A DNA stretch of 64,000 bases from Treponema porcinum (GTDB lineage Bacteria; Spirochaetota; Spirochaetia; Treponematales; Treponemataceae), in NCBI RefSeq assembly GCF_900167145.1, contig NZ_FUWG01000015.1, positions 18,553-82,552 of the forward strand, written 5' to 3'. The notes below the pieces were generated by a model that was not told where the DNA came from, made no database searches, and saw only the letters and a program-made list of their open reading frames with translations. Below, one piece after another: positions 61,051 through 64,000 of the stretch. How positions within the stretch are numbered: the first letter of the stretch is position 1; every line of letters starts with the position of its first letter. The translations under genes were made by a program, and so were the position numbers.

Positions 61051-61088
61051 ACATGGTATGTGTTTGCGTTGCATGTATACTACCATGT
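61051..61088. promoter_or_regulatory. Inverted repeat upstream of the HU/DUF4469 gene
   Basis: ACATGGTA (61051-61058) and TACCATGT (61081-61088) flank a 22-nt spacer, 41 bp before the ATG. It could be an operator. Confidence 0.4.
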
Positions 61089-61128
61089 ACCGACGCCGGG
61101 GTCAAGAAAAAAAATCAGAGGAGTCAAA

Positions 61129-61920
61129 ATGACTGAGCTGATAACAGAGCACACTGGCTCTAAAAAAACGGTGAATATTACGGTGCATAAAAACCATATA
61201 GTAAGCGGTGACAAACAGTATGCAACCGTCAATCGCAACACTGCAAGCCTGGAAAACTTGATTGCAGCAGTTCACAAAAACAATCCCTTGATTCCAGAAA
61301 CTATTATCAGACTGATGGCAACGGAATTCAAAATTGTGATGGTGCAGAAACTTAATAGCGGAGAAGGATTCAACTGCTTTGACTTGGGGATATTGTACCT
61401 GACATCAAAAGGCAGCATCGAATCTGAGAATCCGAGTGCGGAAGATGTGCCGGCATTCGGAGTAGCGTTCACTCCATCAAAAACGGCGCGCTATTCTGTT
61501 TCTGGTATTGAAATCGATTCGCTGACAAAAGCAGATACACTGCCTGCAATCGGCAGTTTCAAAGACCTTTCGACAAACAAGAGCGGTCTCGAAATAACCG
61601 AGGGCGGCGGAATGCAGATTTGCGGTCAGCGGCTCAAGATTGCCGGAGACACGGAGCAGACCGGCATTTTCTTTGCGCCGGTGCAGGAGGACGGTTCGAT
61701 TGATGCTGACGAAACAAAGTGGCACCGTGTTTCAAAGGTGTTCCGCAACTTTCCGAAAGATCTCTCGTTCTTTCTTCCTGATGAGCTCACCGCCGGGTCA
61801 AAATGGTTTGTCGTCCTGCGCTCATGCAGTACGTGGGGTACACGGACATCAAACAGTTTGAAAACAGCAGTCAGTGAAAATCCGATTACAATCATTTCTG
61901 CATTAAACGATTCAAACTAA
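61129..61920 (+). CDS. HU-like DNA-binding protein with DUF4469 domain
   Basis: ATG 61129 has AGAGGAG 5 bp upstream. The 263-residue protein has an N-terminal HU/IHF-like segment (NRNTASLENLIAAVHKNNPL, MVQKLNSGEGFNCFDLGILY) and a C-terminal DUF4469 domain (EGGGMQICGQRLKIAGDTEQ, TAGSKWFVVLRSCSTWGTRT). Such proteins are widespread in spirochaetes and Bacteroidota. Their role in chromatin or at repeats is unproven. Confidence 0.8.
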   Translation: MTELITEHTGSKKTVNITVHKNHIVSGDKQYATVNRNTASLENLIAAVHKNNPLIPETIIRLMATEFKIVMVQKLNSGEGFNCFDLGILYLTSKGSIESENPSAEDVPAFGVAFTPSKTARYSVSGIEIDSLTKADTLPAIGSFKDLSTNKSGLEITEGGGMQICGQRLKIAGDTEQTGIFFAPVQEDGSIDADETKWHRVSKVFRNFPKDLSFFLPDELTAGSKWFVVLRSCSTWGTRTSNSLKTAVSENPITIISALNDSN

Positions 61921-61944
61921 CTTACTGCGGAAGTAAAAATCCGT

Positions 61945-61994
61945 ACAGCTGAAGATTGTTGTATTTGTGCAATAGTCTTCAGCTGTTTGTTTTT
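61945..61994 (+). terminator. Rho-independent terminator
   Basis: ACAGCTGAAGA (61945-61955) pairs with TCTTCAGCTGT (61976-61986), followed by TTGTTTTT. It ends the HU/DUF4469 transcript. Confidence 0.8.
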
Positions 61995-62080
61995 CGGGAA
62001 GCGATAAGAACAAAAAGAGTAGAATATAATTAAAAAGTGATGTATATTGTCAAATGAAACGTTTGTGTCAAGGAATGCGA

Positions 62081-63184
62081 ATGAAGATTTTATATACAAT
62101 TGACAATCCATTTGATTCTTCTAATCCATATTTTCGAGAAATGATATATAATTTGCAGGCAATAGACAGCTCTATTGTTCTTGATTATGGAATTAGAAAA
62201 TTCTGGTCATCGGAAACGTTTTCTTATGATATTATTCATATACAATTTCCTCATTTTCTGCTGAAAACAGGTTCGAGAACAGAATGTCATACGGCGCATG
62301 AACTTGACTGCCGATTAAAATTATTGAAATCAAAAAACATAAAAATAGTCGTTACTTGTCATAATTTGAAGCCCCATTACAAAAAATTGACGGATGAAAA
62401 TGAAAGCTATGATATTGTATACAGAAGCGTCGATGTTATATACCATTTAGGAGCGTTTAGTCTGTCATTTTGTGAAAAAAAGTTTCCTTCTGCCCGGCAT
62501 AAATTGCTGGAACACCCTGTATATGATGATTTGTATACATTCCTTCCGGCCAGGCAGGTAGCATACCAAACATTAAAGCTTTCTTCTTCATTCCGATATA
62601 TTTTATGCTTAGGTGCTTTTCGGGCTGATGAAGAAAGAGCTTTGCTCATCAAACTGCTAAAGGAACTGAATAAGCATTCAGTAAAAGTCATAGCACCCAG
62701 TTTTTTCTGTATCAAATTTACAAAAAATCCCTTTTTGTTTTTTAATCGGATAGTAACTTTTATAAAATACAAACTTCTATATAAGGATATCATATTTTCA
62801 GGAAAAAGTGTCCCTGACGAACTGCTGCCATATTATATGTCTGTTGCAGATATTGCTTTACTTCAGAGGGTAAAGATTTTAAATTCTGGTTCATTGCCGT
62901 TAAATTTTTATTTTGGGAATGTAGTTGTCGGTCCTGATGTTGGAAATGTCGGCGAAATACTAAAAAAAACAGGAAATCCTGTTTTTAATGTAGAAAACAC
63001 ATCAACATTGAAAACTGCGGTTGACGAGGCATTCTCGCTATACAATACCGGATATGGGGAAAAAAATCGCCGTTATGCTCTGGAGAACTGGTGTATCAGT
63101 TTGATTGCGCAAAAACAGTATATGTATTATAAAGAGTTATTGCATCTAACTAATATAAATATAGGAAGGGGGGGGGGTACTTAA
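62081..63184 (+). CDS. Glycosyltransferase (GT-B-like), phase-variable 3' end
   Basis: ATG 62081 has AAGGA just upstream. The 367-residue protein has DIIHIQFPHFLLKTGSRTEC, KIVVTCHNLKPHYKKLTD and a C-terminal donor-type half (YILCLGAFRADEERALLIKL, DELLPYYMSVADIALLQRVK). Ten G at 63168-63177 give GRGGGT and a stop at 63184. Nine G would add 15 residues and move the stop to 63221-63223, overlapping the next ATG (TAATG). So the tract may control both the C-terminus and coupling to the next gene. Confidence 0.75.
   Translation: MKILYTIDNPFDSSNPYFREMIYNLQAIDSSIVLDYGIRKFWSSETFSYDIIHIQFPHFLLKTGSRTECHTAHELDCRLKLLKSKNIKIVVTCHNLKPHYKKLTDENESYDIVYRSVDVIYHLGAFSLSFCEKKFPSARHKLLEHPVYDDLYTFLPARQVAYQTLKLSSSFRYILCLGAFRADEERALLIKLLKELNKHSVKVIAPSFFCIKFTKNPFLFFNRIVTFIKYKLLYKDIIFSGKSVPDELLPYYMSVADIALLQRVKILNSGSLPLNFYFGNVVVGPDVGNVGEILKKTGNPVFNVENTSTLKTAVDEAFSLYNTGYGEKNRRYALENWCISLIAQKQYMYYKELLHLTNINIGRGGGT
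63168..63177 (+). repeat. Poly-G tract of 10 near the end of the 62081 gene
   Basis: Ten G as sequenced. Nine would give a stop that overlaps the start at 63224. Confidence 0.88.
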
Positions 63185-63223
63185 CCTTCCTGTGCAGTTT
63201 CCGTATAACACGGAGGCTGCATA

Positions 63224-63709
63224 ATGTTTTCTATTTTAAAAAGAGTGCTTCCGTCCGTAGTTTCAACTAAGTTGATTTCTTTTTGGCAGTTTATAAAGGC
63301 GCAGGCTGAATCAGAAAAAACAACAATTTATAGCAAAAATTTAAATTCAAAGAATAATAAAATATCTGTTGTTTTTATTATTTATTTTGCAGAAGCCTTT
63401 TCAAGTTTTAAATCATTATATGAATTACTGAGAGCAGATAATGATTTTGATGTACATTTATTATGCCAGCCGAATTTCAGTGACAATGATTGGTCAAATC
63501 ATAATGCAGCATATAGCTTTTTATCAGCGTTATATCCAGAAGCTATCAATGCGTATAAAAATAAAAAATGGTTTGCGCTAAACACACTCTCTCCTGATTA
63601 TGTCTTTTATTGCAGACCTTATAATTCTGATTATTATACAGCCTATAAAGCTTCTGTTGTTCGAGAAGTTGCAAAGGTTTGTTTCATTATTAGAGCTCGC
63701 CTGAAATAG
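63224..63709 (+). pseudogene. CDP-glycerol transferase-like N-terminus, interrupted
   Basis: About 155 codons read as the N-terminal half of a TagF-like transferase: KISVVFIIYFAEAFSSFKSL, LLRADNDFDVHLLCQP and PDYVFYCRPYNSDYYTAYKA. The frame loses similarity after REVAKVCF, where I would expect a continuing YIPY-type phrase, and stops at 63709. IS21-type sequence follows, so an insertion probably removed the rest. The match to the family is moderate. Confidence 0.6.
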
Positions 63710-64000
63710 CCACAGATAGTCCACCGAGAAAAACCAAAAATTAGTTCAAGAGAAATAACCAGAAACTCAGTCTCTTCGAACTTAGATTATTTTACCGCTG
63801 GAAGTTCGGCGTTGGTTGCTTTTCCCCTGAGTGTAGTCAGGGAATACGACTCGCAATCCTTCCCGCGATAACTGTTACCGCGTAAGTTGAAAATCAGGGC
63901 ATCATCAAAGATTCTGTCCAGTGCACAAAGCAGAGAATCGTCCTCGTTGAAGTTCTGTTTCCATTGTGACGGCTGCTTGTTGCTGGTAAAAATCATTGTG
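63690..64000 (-). mobile_element. IS21-family element, edge at right end of window
   Basis: The IstB coding region and the break in the preceding transferase gene place the element end near 63690-63720. The exact terminal repeat cannot be set because the other end is outside the window. Confidence 0.6.
63787..64000 (-). CDS. istB: IS21 helper ATPase IstB, C-terminal part (runs off window)
   Basis: The minus-strand frame entering at 64000 reads TMIFTSNKQPSQWKQNF, then ALDRIFDDALIFNLRGNSYR and GKDCESYSLTTLRG, ending at 63787. The TSN...W and LDR...GNSYR phrases mark the end of IstB, an AAA+ ATPase that assists the IstA transposase. The N-terminus and istA lie beyond the window. Confidence 0.78.
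   Translation of the reverse strand, partial: TMIFTSNKQPSQWKQNFNEDDSLLCALDRIFDDALIFNLRGNSYRGKDCESYSLTTLRGKATNAELPAVK

Noticed and set aside
59907..61920. Prophage or conjugative element
   Set aside because: Only a regulator, a peptidase and an HU-like protein are present. There are no integrase, structural, packaging or transfer genes.
1..64000. CRISPR arrays
   Set aside because: No regularly spaced identical repeats were seen. The only tandem repeats, at 59591-59672, are degenerate and without spacers.

Overview
The window looks like a chromosome segment of a treponeme-like spirochaete. The basis is gene content and style only (RNF operon with lipoprotein ApbE, fumarase plus L-lactate dehydrogenase, tandem Wzi-like barrels, HU/DUF4469 protein, double-glycine peptides, AT-rich accessory DNA beside a more GC-balanced core). 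No rRNA or tRNA gene is present to confirm it. TGA is a normal stop.

Left accessory region (1-13.6 kb). This is a mosaic of small secretion cassettes. Each cassette pairs a gene for a double-glycine-leader protein with a secreted companion immediately downstream. The leader proteins share an N-terminal leader, a Gly/Ser linker and an ANPYYKGG-type motif, then carry different ends: an M23 peptidase (8393, and a broken copy at 4977), a papain-fold CHAP/NlpC-like domain (6372), or a short tail only (1-81, 1085). The companions differ by type: M23 with a BamE-motif protein, CHAP with a WG-repeat protein, short peptides with LRR proteins. Fragments of a C39 leader peptidase lie among them, with many decayed copies, a probable integron attC site, a truncated ATP-grasp gene and an IS256-family remnant. 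My reading is a bacteriocin-like or intercellular effector/immunity locus.

Core metabolism (13.7-23 kb). ApbE is divergent from rnfCDGEAB (Na+/H+-pumping ferredoxin:NAD oxidoreductase). fumC and ldh follow on the opposite strand.

Surface-glycan region (23-59.6 kb). It holds three GT4 transferases; two Wzi-like outer-membrane proteins; an operon of a YidC-sulfatase fusion, a CDP-glycerol-type transferase, ugd and manA; a VTC/DUF4956/CotH operon; a UDP-glucuronate 4-epimerase; a second YidC-sulfatase fusion with three transferases; a YfhO/ChbG/GT2/GtrA operon; and an rffA-acetyltransferase-GT2-SMR-GT-C operon resembling the Arn logic for lipid-linked aminosugar transfer. Four coding poly-G/C tracts (9 or 10 nt) occur in this region and the right end. 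In each, 9 G gives the full reading frame. Two tracts are at 9 (ON) and two at 10 (rffA frameshifted; the 62081 transferase shortened), which implies phase-variable surface carbohydrate.

Right end (59.6-64 kb). A tandem palindromic repeat, a strong promoter, an XRE regulator plus ImmA/IrrE peptidase, an HU/DUF4469 protein, another glycosyltransferase with a poly-G tract, and a transferase gene cut off by an IS21-family element whose IstB gene runs off the window.
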